Origin: Corynebacterium mendelii
GTDB lineage: Bacteria; Actinomycetota; Actinomycetes; Mycobacteriales; Mycobacteriaceae
Assembly (NCBI RefSeq): GCF_017307055.1
Contig: NZ_JAFLEQ010000003.1
Coordinates: 622,843 to 686,842 of the forward strand
Length of the DNA stretch: 64,000 bases
Direction of reading: 5' to 3'
In this document: in pieces, positions 19,033 through 28,886 of the stretch
Layout of the letters: each line of letters begins with the position of its first letter
How positions within the stretch are numbered: position 1 is the stretch's first letter
Made by a program: the position numbers and the translations under genes
Notes under the pieces: generated by a model
The model's database searches: none
Seen by the model: only the letters and a program-made list of their open reading frames with translations
What the model was told of the DNA's origin: nothing

Positions 19033-20031
19033 ATGACCGATATCACCGCCAAACCGGAACGCACACCCATCGGACCGATGGAAGAACGCCTGCTCAACCT
19101 GCTGATTTTCCTTCTGCACAGAACAGGGGGAGAAGCCTCGACGGAAACAATCGGCAACAAGGTGTTCGGCTACGAAAAACCCACCTCTGCCGACGCCCGG
19201 GAACGGCTGTCGAGCATGCTCAGCGAGGATGTCAGCCGCCTGCAGGTCACCGGTGTCCCGATCACCCGGATCGACACCGGCGGGGTGCGGCTGGACACCG
19301 ATGTCTATGGGCTTCCCGAAATCGACTTCACCCCCGATGAGGCCGCGGTGATCACCCTGGCCGGTTCCCTCTCCGACGGCTCCCAGCTGGGTTCTTTCGC
19401 CCGCTCCGGGTGGCGGAAACTGAAAGTCGACGGGCGCATCGACGCAGACCGGCCGGTCAGTGAACCGGTGAAATTCCTCGACGACAATCTGTCGATGGAT
19501 GATTCGGTGATCACCACGTTGCTGGCGGCCACCGACGAGAACATGGTGTGCAGCTTCGGCTACCGGGCTTTTGACAAAGCGGTGGCGGAAAAACGCAAAC
19601 TCGAGCCGTGGGGCCTGGTCAACCACGAAGGCAAAATGTATCTGGTCGGCTGGGATCCGGAGAAAAAAGACACCCGGTGTTTCCGGGTGTCCAAGCTCAC
19701 TGACGTGCGCAAAACCGGCGACGAGGCAACAGTCGACAAACCGGCTCCGGCCGATATCCGCGCCCTGGTTGAAAAGACCCTGGACTCCCTGGCGCCGCGG
19801 GTTGATGCGGTGGTCACCGTCAGCCCCACCGCCCCGCCGCCGGTTGTCCGTTTCGTCACCGGCGGGGTGGCCCTGCAGCCGGGGCGCTACCGGCTGTTAC
19901 ATGTGGTGCGCCCGGAGCTGGTGTCCACCGCCCTGAAATTCGGCCCGGATCTTGTGGTCGAATCCCCGGCGGATGTGGTCGACGACATCGTTGCCGGCCT
20001 GGACGCCCTGATCGAACAGCACAGCAACTGA
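19033..20031 (+). CDS. pafB: PafB, WYL-domain transcriptional regulator
   Basis: PafB (332 aa) and PafC form the PafBC regulator, which in mycobacteria activates the LexA-independent DNA-damage regulon; the pair is not needed for pupylation itself. The N-terminal 60 residues contain the helix-turn-helix region (MEERLLNLLIFLLHRTGGEASTE). The WYL core follows at about 150-220, with KLEPWGLVNHEGKMYLVGWD, in which the conserved W-L-Y pattern appears as PWGL...MYLVGW. A C-terminal WCX region completes it. The ATG at 19033 is preceded by GAAGGACACGAG. It lies 190 nt behind pafA and 53 nt before pafC. Confidence 0.9.
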   Translation: MTDITAKPERTPIGPMEERLLNLLIFLLHRTGGEASTETIGNKVFGYEKPTSADARERLSSMLSEDVSRLQVTGVPITRIDTGGVRLDTDVYGLPEIDFTPDEAAVITLAGSLSDGSQLGSFARSGWRKLKVDGRIDADRPVSEPVKFLDDNLSMDDSVITTLLAATDENMVCSFGYRAFDKAVAEKRKLEPWGLVNHEGKMYLVGWDPEKKDTRCFRVSKLTDVRKTGDEATVDKPAPADIRALVEKTLDSLAPRVDAVVTVSPTAPPPVVRFVTGGVALQPGRYRLLHVVRPELVSTALKFGPDLVVESPADVVDDIVAGLDALIEQHSN

Positions 20032-20084
20032 AAAAAGCATCCGCCAGGAACACCGAACAGCCCGCTTGAAACGCAGGAACAACG

Positions 20085-21065
20085 ATGATGAAACAGACGA
20101 ATCATTCCATAGACACAGCCCGGCGGATCAGCCTGGTGCGGTATTTGAAGCAACGGCCCACGCCCCCCAGCCCGTGGGTCGCGGCCGAGGAACTCGGTGT
20201 CGACCAGCAGACACTGAAAGAAGATTTGAAGGTCCTGGGGATGGTCGGCCTGTGCGAGAACGGCTGCGAACCCTACCTCGACGACAGTGTGCTCATCGAT
20301 GAAGACGAAGACAACTACCAGCTGCAGCTGACCCGGGGGATGAAGCTCGGCCGGTCGCTGCGGCTGTCGCTGGCCGAGGCCGGCGCCCTGGTTCTGGAAC
20401 TGGAGCAGCTGCGCAGCATTCCCGGTGTCGCCGAACCGGAGGCCATCGAATCGGCCCTGAACAAGCTGTTGGCCATCTGCGGCAAACGGCTGGATGTGGT
20501 CATCCGCGGCGGGGATCCGGACAAGGATCCGGATGCCGGGATCCTCACCGCCATCGCTGCGGCGCGGCAACACCGCACGGCTGTCAGCTTCGACTACCTG
20601 AAGGAAAGCGACACCACCCCGCAGCAGCGCACCATCGACCCCTATGTGGTGTTTTTCCACCACGGGCACCGCTATGTGGCCGGTTTCGACCGGGACCGGC
20701 AGGAGCCGCGGAACTTCCGGCTCGACCGCGTCAGCAACCCCGTGGCCACCGATAGTGACCGTGATCCGCGGGCCGACAAATTCGCCTTCGATGATGCCGA
20801 CCCCTTCAACTTCGATGAAGCCCATGTGGCCAAGGCCTCAGTGGCGGGGCATCTGCGGTGGCTGGCCGACTATGAGCCGATCCAGATTTCCCGCCGGGCG
20901 CGCCGTGACGGCCTGTTCAACGCCGTCATCCGGTGGCACACCCATGATTGGATCACCTCATTTGTGCTCTCCCAGGGCGGGGGGATTACAGTGGATGTAC
21001 CCGACGACGTGCGCCGGGCAGTCGCCGAACGGGCACAGCGTGCCCGCGCGGCCTACCCGTCCTAA
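20085..21065 (+). CDS. pafC: PafC, WYL-domain partner of PafB
   Basis: This is the second WYL protein (326 aa). The N-terminal HTH is RISLVRYLKQRPTPPSPWVAAEELGVDQQTLKEDLKVL. The WYL core around residues 165-220 contains RTIDPYVVFFHHGHRYVAGFDRDRQEPRNFRLDRV. Here the W-Y-L positions are PYVV...RYVAGF, so the signature Trp is not kept, as is usual for PafC. The final residues ITVDVPDDVRRAVAERAQRA belong to the WCX region. Two ATGs stand in tandem at 20085 and 20088, preceded by CAGGAAC. PafB and PafC act as a heterodimer, and the order pafB-pafC-tatA-tatC is conserved in actinobacteria. Confidence 0.9.
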   Translation: MMKQTNHSIDTARRISLVRYLKQRPTPPSPWVAAEELGVDQQTLKEDLKVLGMVGLCENGCEPYLDDSVLIDEDEDNYQLQLTRGMKLGRSLRLSLAEAGALVLELEQLRSIPGVAEPEAIESALNKLLAICGKRLDVVIRGGDPDKDPDAGILTAIAAARQHRTAVSFDYLKESDTTPQQRTIDPYVVFFHHGHRYVAGFDRDRQEPRNFRLDRVSNPVATDSDRDPRADKFAFDDADPFNFDEAHVAKASVAGHLRWLADYEPIQISRRARRDGLFNAVIRWHTHDWITSFVLSQGGGITVDVPDDVRRAVAERAQRARAAYPS

Positions 21066-21185
21066 GACACCACCGGCCTGCACGTCGTAGAGCCGACCAC
21101 ATCTGTGGGTGGCCCGCCCTAGCTGCACCGGCACCCGATTGCCGGTGCGGCCGGACACCCCAACGCCGACCACCAGGACCACGAC

Positions 21186-21461
21186 ATGCCCTCTCTCGGT
21201 TTCCCCGAAATTCTTCTCCTCCTTGTCCTCATCGTCGTTTTGTTCGGCGCCAAACGGCTGCCCGATGCCGCCCGGTCTCTGGGGCGCTCGATGCGCATCT
21301 TCAAATCGGAGGTCAAGGAAATGGCCAACGACGACGACAACCCCCAGCCACAGCAGATCACCGGCACCGGCTACCAGGCTCCGCAGCCCGGTCAACCGAA
21401 CCCGGCCGCTTCCCAACAGCAGCCGGTTGACCCCTTAAACAACCCCAACCAGCAGCAGTAA
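21186..21461 (+). CDS. tatA: TatA, twin-arginine translocase pore subunit
   Basis: TatA is a 91-aa membrane protein that assembles the Tat export channel. The N-terminal transmembrane helix [21 protein letters not shown] with the FG hinge is followed by the amphipathic helix [20 protein letters not shown] and a Gln/Pro/Asn-rich cytoplasmic tail. It is paired with tatC 151 nt downstream. TatB is normally encoded elsewhere in actinobacteria and is not in this window. Confidence 0.95.
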   Translation: MPSLGFPEILLLLVLIVVLFGAKRLPDAARSLGRSMRIFKSEVKEMANDDDNPQPQQITGTGYQAPQPGQPNPAASQQQPVDPLNNPNQQQ

Positions 21462-21612
21462 AAAACACCAGCCACACCAGACGACGGCCGGGACGGCAGT
21501 CATCTGCCGCCGGGGGCCGGCCCATGACACGCGCCCGGCACCGCCAGTGCAGATGCCCGCGCCCGGCTGCCTGACCCCCCGCACCTTCAACACCGGTTGT
21601 GATCTTCCACCT

Positions 21613-22686
21613 ATGACTGACACTGACAATCAGCGCCGCAGGCTGCGGCTGCCGGTGCGCCGCAAAGGCGGCGCCGACGGGTCGATGAGTCTGGTGGAGC
21701 ATCTGCAGGAACTGCGCCGCCGGGTGATTGTGTCGGTGGCGGCGCTGTGTGTGGGCACCATCATCGGCTACATCTGGTACGCGCAGGGGGTGCACATCGC
21801 GGTCGGGGCGGTCAACATCCGTATCCCCACCCTGGGCGATATTTTGCGGGGACCCTACTGTGACATCCCCCCGGAGCGGCGCGCCGATTTCTCCGCCGAC
21901 GGGGAATGCAAGCTGCTGGCCACCGCGCCATTTGACATGTTCATGCTGCGGCTGAAAGCCGGTGCGCTGGCCGGGGCGGTGTTTTCCTCCCCGGTGTGGC
22001 TGGGGCAGCTGTGGGGGTTTATCACCCCGGGGTTGATGAAAAACGAGAAACGTATCTCGCGGATATTCATTTCCCTGGCGGTGCTGCTGTTTACCGCCGG
22101 GGCGGTGCTGGCCTACTTCATTGTCTCCGTGGGCCTGAGTTTTCTGTTGTCCATCGGCCAGGACACGCAGACCACCGCCCTCAACGGCATGCTCTACTTC
22201 AAGTTCCTGCTGACGCTGCTGGTGATTTTCGGCATCTCTTTCGAGGTGCCGCTGATAGTGGTGATGCTCAACATCCTCGGGCTGCTTCCCTATGAGGCGG
22301 TCCGTGACAAGCGGCGCATAATCATTGTCGTGCTGTTTTGTTTCGCCGCTGTGGCCACCCCCGGCCAGGATCCTTTCTCGATGCTGGTGCTGGGCCTGGT
22401 GCTGTGTCTGCTGGTGGAGCTGGCGTTCCAGTTCTGCCGGATCAACGACCGCCGGCGCACAGTCAACCGGCCCGAATGGCTCGATGTCGACGACACGCAG
22501 GCATCACGCCTGGATTCGGCCGCCACCGGTGCCGGTGGGGTGCAGCCGATCGAACCCGCCCAACCGCTCGGGCCGGTGCAGCCGGTGCGCCCCGGTTCCT
22601 ACGGATCCGCCGCAGCGCAACCCCCCGGCCTGCGGCGGGGCGGACAGCAGCAGCCGGGTCCCGGTGACTTCGACGACGTGGTCTAA
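21613..22686 (+). CDS. tatC: TatC, twin-arginine signal receptor
   Basis: TatC (357 aa) binds twin-arginine signal peptides. The N-terminal cytoplasmic signature SLVEHLQELRRRVIVS near residues 25-40 carries the Glu/Leu residues that contact the signal. Six hydrophobic segments follow, with the FITPGLMKNEKR loop near 136-147 and VATPGQDPFSMLVLG near 252-266. About 90 C-terminal residues form a Pro/Gln/Gly-rich cytoplasmic tail, an extension typical of actinobacterial TatC. The ATG at 21613 is used; an upstream start at 21547 would add an unrelated segment. Confidence 0.95.
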   Translation: MTDTDNQRRRLRLPVRRKGGADGSMSLVEHLQELRRRVIVSVAALCVGTIIGYIWYAQGVHIAVGAVNIRIPTLGDILRGPYCDIPPERRADFSADGECKLLATAPFDMFMLRLKAGALAGAVFSSPVWLGQLWGFITPGLMKNEKRISRIFISLAVLLFTAGAVLAYFIVSVGLSFLLSIGQDTQTTALNGMLYFKFLLTLLVIFGISFEVPLIVVMLNILGLLPYEAVRDKRRIIIVVLFCFAAVATPGQDPFSMLVLGLVLCLLVELAFQFCRINDRRRTVNRPEWLDVDDTQASRLDSAATGAGGVQPIEPAQPLGPVQPVRPGSYGSAAAQPPGLRRGGQQQPGPGDFDDVV

Positions 22687-22753
22687 ACCTCCTTCTTCCC
22701 GCGGGCTGTCACATCTGCGGCCACACGCTGCCCGCGGCGGCCCATCCGCCCGC

Positions 22754-22759
22754 TAGGGT
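22754..22759 (+). promoter_or_regulatory. -10 hexamer TAGGGT of the degenerate helicase gene
   Basis: TAGGGT ends 7 nt before the ATG at 22767, the leaderless spacing. It shows that the degenerate helicase gene is still equipped for expression. Confidence 0.4.
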
Positions 22760-22766
22760 GGTTGTC

Positions 22767-25700
22767 ATGGAACCGGGTTCTTTTTCGCGAACTGACGAGC
22801 ACACTGCCACCGCCGCAAGCACGGTGGAATCGTTTTTCACCGGGCTTGACCGGCAGGCCGAACCGCACCAGCTTCAGGCCTGTGAACTGGTGGCCGGCGG
22901 CGCCAATGTGCTGTTGTCCGCTCTTCCCGGAGCCGGGGCCAGGTTGATCGGCGCGTTCGCCGCCTGGCACAACCGGGACACCGGGGGCCGCTGCGCCTGG
23001 ATTGTCGATGCCCCTCTCACCGCCACCCACCGGCGGCGGGAACTGGAGAACCTGCTCGACGGCACCAAGGTCGGCCTGATCATGGACGGCCGCGAAATCA
23101 ACGCCGACGCACCGGTGGTGGTGACCACCGTGGAGATCATGCGCACCCGCATGCACACCCTTCCCGGGCGTTTCGCCGCCTTGAACAAAGTCATTTTGGA
23201 CGGGGTGCACCACATCGGGGACAGGGTCAGTGGACCGGCGTGGGAAGAAGTGATGATGGCGGTGGGCGGATCGGTGCCCTATGTCGCCATCTGTGACCGG
23301 GGTCCCGACGCCGCCGATCTTGCCGTGTGGCTGGGCAACCTGGGGCAGAAAGTGGAGCTGGTCACCGTTGACACCCGGCCGGTGCCGCTGAAACACTGGG
23401 TTATTGCCGCTGATGCTTTGCTTCCCCTGCACGAGTCGCAGCACGCCGACGGCCACGCCGGAACCACCGCCGCAAGCCCCGCCGGGCAGACCGGTGGGGA
23501 CAACCACGGCGACGGCGGTGACGGCACCCCGGTGACGTTTACCGGTGCCGGGAAGACGGCGACCGCTGCCGGGCGCAGCGACCGGGGGCAACCGGGCGGG
23601 GAGCCGACCCGGGAGGAATTGTTCGACCAGCTGCTGGCCCTGGCCCGGGCATCGGTGCCCCCGGAGACGACGAGCCTGTGGGGTCCGCGGCGGCCCAAGG
23701 GGCAGAAAGTTCCGCCGGTCAACTGGGGCAGACGTCCCTTGGTCGCCGGCTCGTCGACCGGATACCACCGGCAGCTGGAGATACTGGCCGACAATGCGAT
23801 GCTGCCGGCCGTGGTGGTGGTTCCCGGCCGGTTGCGCTGCGACCAGGTCGCCGAATCCTGTCTCGCGCATGAAGTGCGCCTGACCGACAAGCAGGAAAGT
23901 GCCGCTATCCGGCGGATCGTGGAGGCCGCCGTGGCCGGCATCCCGATCGAGGATCTCGACGAGCTGCGTTTTTCGGTGCTGCGCAGTCAACTGGTCGCGG
24001 GCTATGCCGCCCACCACACCGGGGTGCTGCCGCTTTTCCGCCGCATGATTGAGGATCTATTTGTCCGCGGGCTGGTCAAGGTGGTGTTCACCGCCGGGGA
24101 AGAGGAGGCGTTGTTCACCCCGCAGACAAAAACAGTGGTGCTGTCCTCCAGGCGCCACCACACACCGGAAGCCGAGGAACAGATCACCGCCAGTACCTGG
24201 GCGCGGCTGGCGGCCCGGGCGGGACGCAAAGGCCTGGACGACTACGGGCATGCGGTGGTGGTGGCCGATGACACGGTCACTGCCGCACAGCTGGCCGCCA
24301 TGGCCACCGGAATTCCACCTCGGTTGAAATCGGCTCTGGTGCCCTACCACGGCATGGCCGCCCGGCTGACCGACGCCTACGGCTACCACCGTGCCCGCAC
24401 CCTGGTGGCGTGCTCTTTCGCCGAACGCCGCGACCGTACCTTTACCGGGGAGATCACCGCCCGGATCCGGGAAGCGGAAACAATGGTCGACAAGCTTCAC
24501 ACAGCGATTGCCGACAACGCCGGCCAGGCGCCGGGCACAACCGGCCGCGACGAGATGGTTCAACTGGTGGTTGACTACGCATTATTGTGCAACCAGCGGA
24601 TGAGCCATCTGGATTATCTGGCCGGTCAGGCCCACAGAAATCTGCGGCGCACAATCGCAAAGCGGCTGACGGAATTCAACCACGGTGATGTCATCGCCCT
24701 TCCGGGCAGACGCTCGACCCGGCTGGCGGCCGTGGTCAACGATTCCGCCCCGCAGGGCAACGACCCGGTGGTCCATATTTTCCACCCGTCCGGCCGCGGC
24801 GAATGGCTCACCGCCGACTCTGTGGCCTACCCGCCGGTGAAAGTCGGGGTGATGCGGCTGGAACGCCCGCCGAAAAACGCGGCCCGCCCACGGAGCAGGA
24901 AAATCTCCGCCTCCCCGGTCTCGAGGCGCAAAAGAGCGGAGTCATTTTCCCGGGTCCCCGACTACCGGGCACAGGTCAGTGCCGGGTTTGCCGCCGGAAA
25001 ATACCCGGTGCCCGATTTCCCCGAACGCAGTATCGGCGACGACTATTTGAGCGCCCTTGATGACCGGATAGCCGCCCACCCGGTCCACGGCTGGGAGGAA
25101 CGTGAGCTGATGCGGCTGCTCGCCGACCGGCTGATCGAAGCCCGCCGCTCGCTGGCGCAGCTTCGCGACCAGCGCATCGAACTCGGGGTCGGCACCACCC
25201 GGATTTTCGACATCACCTGCAGCCAGCTGACCTCACTGGGCTACATGGACGATGCGACGGCACAGCACACCGCTGCCGATCCGGCCGACGGCGACGATGA
25301 CGGTGACGGTGACGTTGACGGAAAAACCGCCGTCGCCGACAAAAAGCTCACGGCGACCGGCACACTGCTGGCCGGGCTGACCGGACGGTTTTCGTTGCTG
25401 GCCGCCGAATGCATCAGCCGCGGGGTGTGGTCGGGGCTGTCACCGGCCGAGCTTGCCGGTGTGGCGTCGATGTGCACCGGACCGGCGGGCAACACAACCG
25501 GTGTCGAAGCGCCCACCCGCGCCATGCAGTTCGCCATGACCGTCACCCGAATGACCTGGTGGCAGCTGGAGCAGTCCGCCCGCGCCCGCGGTCTTGCCCC
25601 GGCCCAAGCCCCCAACGAGCAGGCCTGTGTGGCCATGTATCTGTGGACGACGGGCAAGACACTGGCCGAATGCCGGGAAACCGCCCGGCTGGCCGGACAG

Positions 25701-25853
25701 TCGCTGTCACCGGGAATGTTCGTCGACTGGGCACAGGCCACCACCCGGCTGCTGGAAACGATTGTCACCCTCAGCGGGGACCGGCACCTGGCCGCCGTCG
25801 CCTCGCAGGCGATCAGCCACATCCGCCGCGGGGTGGTCACCTGGGGCTACTGA
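22767..25853 (+). CDS. Ski2-like helicase paralogue with destroyed catalytic motifs
   Basis: This 1028-aa protein aligns by eye along its whole length with the active helicase just downstream but has lost the ATPase residues. Motif I is ALPGAGARL instead of APTGAGKT (no P-loop Lys-Thr). Motif II is LDGVHH instead of MDEIHY (no catalytic Glu). Motif III SAT is replaced by ICDRG. Motif V is TAGEEEALFTPQTKT instead of TETLALGINMPART. Only the motif VI region stays close (ARAGRKGLDD). A Gly/His/Asp-rich insertion lies near residues 225-290. The C-terminal helical (DSHCT-like) region is kept. The frame is intact and long, so it is probably a pseudoenzyme rather than a decayed gene. Confidence 0.85.
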   Translation: MEPGSFSRTDEHTATAASTVESFFTGLDRQAEPHQLQACELVAGGANVLLSALPGAGARLIGAFAAWHNRDTGGRCAWIVDAPLTATHRRRELENLLDGTKVGLIMDGREINADAPVVVTTVEIMRTRMHTLPGRFAALNKVILDGVHHIGDRVSGPAWEEVMMAVGGSVPYVAICDRGPDAADLAVWLGNLGQKVELVTVDTRPVPLKHWVIAADALLPLHESQHADGHAGTTAASPAGQTGGDNHGDGGDGTPVTFTGAGKTATAAGRSDRGQPGGEPTREELFDQLLALARASVPPETTSLWGPRRPKGQKVPPVNWGRRPLVAGSSTGYHRQLEILADNAMLPAVVVVPGRLRCDQVAESCLAHEVRLTDKQESAAIRRIVEAAVAGIPIEDLDELRFSVLRSQLVAGYAAHHTGVLPLFRRMIEDLFVRGLVKVVFTAGEEEALFTPQTKTVVLSSRRHHTPEAEEQITASTWARLAARAGRKGLDDYGHAVVVADDTVTAAQLAAMATGIPPRLKSALVPYHGMAARLTDAYGYHRARTLVACSFAERRDRTFTGEITARIREAETMVDKLHTAIADNAGQAPGTTGRDEMVQLVVDYALLCNQRMSHLDYLAGQAHRNLRRTIAKRLTEFNHGDVIALPGRRSTRLAAVVNDSAPQGNDPVVHIFHPSGRGEWLTADSVAYPPVKVGVMRLERPPKNAARPRSRKISASPVSRRKRAESFSRVPDYRAQVSAGFAAGKYPVPDFPERSIGDDYLSALDDRIAAHPVHGWEERELMRLLADRLIEARRSLAQLRDQRIELGVGTTRIFDITCSQLTSLGYMDDATAQHTAADPADGDDDGDGDVDGKTAVADKKLTATGTLLAGLTGRFSLLAAECISRGVWSGLSPAELAGVASMCTGPAGNTTGVEAPTRAMQFAMTVTRMTWWQLEQSARARGLAPAQAPNEQACVAMYLWTTGKTLAECRETARLAGQSLSPGMFVDWAQATTRLLETIVTLSGDRHLAAVASQAISHIRRGVVTWGY

Positions 25854-25884
25854 CAGGCCGCGACGACTGTGGGGCACCAGCGGT

Positions 25885-25890
25885 TATCCT
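25885..25890 (+). promoter_or_regulatory. -10 hexamer TATCCT of the active helicase gene
   Basis: TATCCT ends 7 nt before the ATG at 25898, in the 44-nt gap between the two helicase genes. The active copy therefore has its own leaderless promoter. Confidence 0.4.
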
Positions 25891-25897
25891 TGGTGCC

Positions 25898-28747
25898 ATG
25901 ACGGACAACAACGCCCGGACCGCTTTTTTCGATTCCTTTTCCGACACCCTCGACTTCGAACCCGACCAGTTCCAGGTCACTGCCTGCCGGTCGGTTGACG
26001 CCGGCCGGGGGGTGCTGGTGTGCGCGCCCACCGGGGCGGGAAAAACAGTCGTCGGTGAATTTGCCGTCCACAAAGCCCTGGCAGAGGGCACGAAATGCTT
26101 CTACACCACCCCGATCAAAGCCCTGTCGAACCAGAAATACCACGATTTCGTCGCCGCCCACGGCGCCGCCAATATCGGGCTGCTGACCGGGGATGTGTCC
26201 ATCAACGGCCGGGCGGATGTGGTGGTGATGACCACCGAGGTGCTGCGCAACATGATCTATGCCGGATCGGAGGCGCTCGACCGGCTGGCCTATGTGGTCA
26301 TGGACGAAATCCACTACCTGGCCGACCGTTCCCGGGGACCGGTGTGGGAAGAGGTGATCCTCAACCTGGATGAATCGGTCACTGTGATAGGGCTGTCGGC
26401 CACAGTGTCCAATGCCGAGGAATTCGGCGCCTGGCTGGAAACGGTGCGCGGCGACACGGACATCGTGGTCACCGAAACCCGGCCGGTGCCTTTGGACCAG
26501 TGGATGATGGTCGGCGGCAAACTGCATCCGCTGCTGAAATCCGGGGCCACAGGGGAAGTCAACAACCAGCTGATCCAGGCGATTTCCACCGCCCGCAAAA
26601 CCGGCCCCGACACCCCGCAGGAATTCGGCGCGACAACCGCCGGCTCCCGCCGCAACTGGGAGCCGAGGGGAAAACGCAACCGGCACACCCCCCGGCGGGC
26701 GCCGTCGAGGATGCAGCGCCGCGCCGGGGTGCTGCGGATCCTGGAGGGCAAAAACATGCTGCCGGCGATCACCTTCATTTTCTCCCGGGCGGGCTGCGAC
26801 GATGCGGTGTTCCAGTGTCTGCGCTCCCGGCTGGATTTGACCAACGCCCACGAAAAAGACGAGATCGCCCGGATCGTCGACCACGGGGTGGAAGGCATTG
26901 ACGAGCAGGACCTGGCGGTTCTCAATTTCCCGCAGTTCAAAAAAGCCGCCTGCCACGGTATCGCCGCCCACCATGCGGGCATGCTGCCTGCGTTCCGTCA
27001 CATTGTCGAGGATCTGTTCACCCAGGGGCTGCTGAAAGCGGTCTTCGCCACCGAAACCCTGGCGCTGGGCATCAACATGCCGGCCCGGACGGTCATTTTG
27101 GAAAAACTCGTCAAATACAACGGGGAAGCCCACGTCGATCTCACCCCCGGCGAATACACGCAGCTGACCGGGCGTGCCGGGCGCCGCGGCATCGACGTGA
27201 TGGGCAACGCGGTGGTGCTGTGGACCCCGTCGGTGGATGCCGAATTCGTCGCCGGTTTGGCCTCGACGAGAACCTATCCGCTGATCTCGACGTTTCGGCC
27301 CGGCTACAACATGGCCGTGAACCTGATCAACACCATCGGTTTCCAGCCGGCCCACCGGCTGCTGGAAAAATCCTTCGCCCAGTTCCAAACCGATGTCGAT
27401 GTCGTCGCCGACACCGACCGGTTGGAGCGGGCGGAAAAGCTGGTCGCCGCCACCGAAGGGGAACTGCGCGGCATGCTGGGGCGCATCCCATTCGATGAGA
27501 GGATGCGGGCACTGCTGCTGCCCGCCGGTGACGGTGACGATGACCGGGCGCTCCACGAAGCCGCTTTCACCACCATCCTCGACTACATTGAGCTGCGGCA
27601 GAAACTCAACCGGGAGGAAAAAGCCTTCCACCGGCGGCGGCTGGAGATGGCCGACGAGATGACCATGCAGCTGCTCGACAGCCTGGTCGTCGGCGACATC
27701 ATCGCCTGGGCGGACAAAAAGAAAAAGGTCCACACCGGCATTGTCACCAAAACCGCCCGCCCGGGGACCTCACCTGAGCCGTGGGTGACCTCCGGTGATG
27801 GCTGGCACGGACGGCTGCATGCCGCACAGCTGAAAGTCCCGCCCCAGAAAATCGGGCACACCCAGCTGAAAAAACATAAAGGCGCACCGGCCGGCAGGCG
27901 CCGCAAATACGAGATGGAGGCCCTGTTTTCCCAGAAAATCACGCCGCCGCGGAAGCTGCGGGCGCCGAAGCCGAAAAAGCCGAAAACACTGGACAATCTG
28001 GCGGTGAAAATCCGGCAGCACCCGGGGCACCGTTTCCCCCACCGGGAAGAGATCGCCCGTGTTGCCGAACGGCTGGTCAAAGCGCGCGTGAAACTTCGGG
28101 GGCTGGAAAAATCCATCGGCTCCGCCCGCGACACCCTGGGCCGCACCTTCGACCGGATCGTCGGACTGTTGGCCGAATACGGCTATGTCGAATTCGCCGG
28201 TGGTGCAACAGCTGAGACCGGCGGAACCCCGTCGGTGACCCCGGAGGGGGAGAACCTGGCCCGCATCCACAATGAGTCCGATCTTCTGGTCGCCCAGTGT
28301 CTGCGCCGCGGCATCTGGAATGACCTGGATCCCGCCGAGCTTGCCGGGGCGGTGTCGATGTGCGTGTTCGAAACCCGCAAACAAACCTCCGGCAGGCCTG
28401 ATGCGCCGACTGAACGTTTGGCCGACGCCATGAACGGCATCACCCGGATTTACGGGGAGCTGGCCGTCGATGAGCAGCGGTGGTCGCTTCCCGGAACCCG
28501 GGAACCCGACGGCGGTTTCTCACTGGCCATCCACCAGTGGACCGCCGGGGCACCGATGGACTACTGCATGGCTGCGGCCGCGGCCTGCGGGGCGGAGTTG
28601 ACCCCCGGTGATTTTGTCCGCTGGTGCCGCCAGGTCATCGATCTGCTGGAACAGGTCGCGGCCACCGGTTACACCGAGGAAATCACCCGCAACGCCCGGC
28701 GTGCCATTGATGCGATCCGCCGGGGTGTGGTGGCCATCGGCGCCTGA
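25898..28747 (+). CDS. Ski2/Mtr4-like DExH RNA helicase, catalytically intact
   Basis: This is a superfamily 2 helicase of 949 aa. Motif I is CAPTGAGKTVV near residue 43, Ia TPIKALSNQKY, Ib TTEVLRNM, II VMDEIHYLADRSRGPVWEE near 135, III GLSATVSN, V TETLALGINMPART and VI LTGRAGRRGID. A basic beta-barrel-like insert and a C-terminal DSHCT-like helical domain (RRGIWNDLDPAELAGAVSMC) follow. It is related to the RNA helicases that feed exosome-type nucleases, and is inferred to act on structured RNA. A helicase at this position behind tatC is conserved in related genomes; here it comes as a tandem pair with the degenerate copy upstream. Confidence 0.92.
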   Translation: MTDNNARTAFFDSFSDTLDFEPDQFQVTACRSVDAGRGVLVCAPTGAGKTVVGEFAVHKALAEGTKCFYTTPIKALSNQKYHDFVAAHGAANIGLLTGDVSINGRADVVVMTTEVLRNMIYAGSEALDRLAYVVMDEIHYLADRSRGPVWEEVILNLDESVTVIGLSATVSNAEEFGAWLETVRGDTDIVVTETRPVPLDQWMMVGGKLHPLLKSGATGEVNNQLIQAISTARKTGPDTPQEFGATTAGSRRNWEPRGKRNRHTPRRAPSRMQRRAGVLRILEGKNMLPAITFIFSRAGCDDAVFQCLRSRLDLTNAHEKDEIARIVDHGVEGIDEQDLAVLNFPQFKKAACHGIAAHHAGMLPAFRHIVEDLFTQGLLKAVFATETLALGINMPARTVILEKLVKYNGEAHVDLTPGEYTQLTGRAGRRGIDVMGNAVVLWTPSVDAEFVAGLASTRTYPLISTFRPGYNMAVNLINTIGFQPAHRLLEKSFAQFQTDVDVVADTDRLERAEKLVAATEGELRGMLGRIPFDERMRALLLPAGDGDDDRALHEAAFTTILDYIELRQKLNREEKAFHRRRLEMADEMTMQLLDSLVVGDIIAWADKKKKVHTGIVTKTARPGTSPEPWVTSGDGWHGRLHAAQLKVPPQKIGHTQLKKHKGAPAGRRRKYEMEALFSQKITPPRKLRAPKPKKPKTLDNLAVKIRQHPGHRFPHREEIARVAERLVKARVKLRGLEKSIGSARDTLGRTFDRIVGLLAEYGYVEFAGGATAETGGTPSVTPEGENLARIHNESDLLVAQCLRRGIWNDLDPAELAGAVSMCVFETRKQTSGRPDAPTERLADAMNGITRIYGELAVDEQRWSLPGTREPDGGFSLAIHQWTAGAPMDYCMAAAAACGAELTPGDFVRWCRQVIDLLEQVAATGYTEEITRNARRAIDAIRRGVVAIGA

Positions 28748-28886
28748 CCGAACCGTTTCATCACCCTCTTATTCATTGTTCACCCCCTCATGCACCACAT
28801 CCTGTCGTGTGCCGGGCACCGGAAGGCCGCCTACCACACCGCCGACCGGACAGGCAAAGATCCGGACGAGAATCGAGAACACCGCC

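Noticed and set aside
23536..23559. FTGAGKTA in the degenerate helicase, looking like a Walker A motif
   Set aside because: It lies in the Gly/His/Asp-rich low-complexity insertion, not at the motif I position, which reads ALPGAGARL. It is most likely chance.
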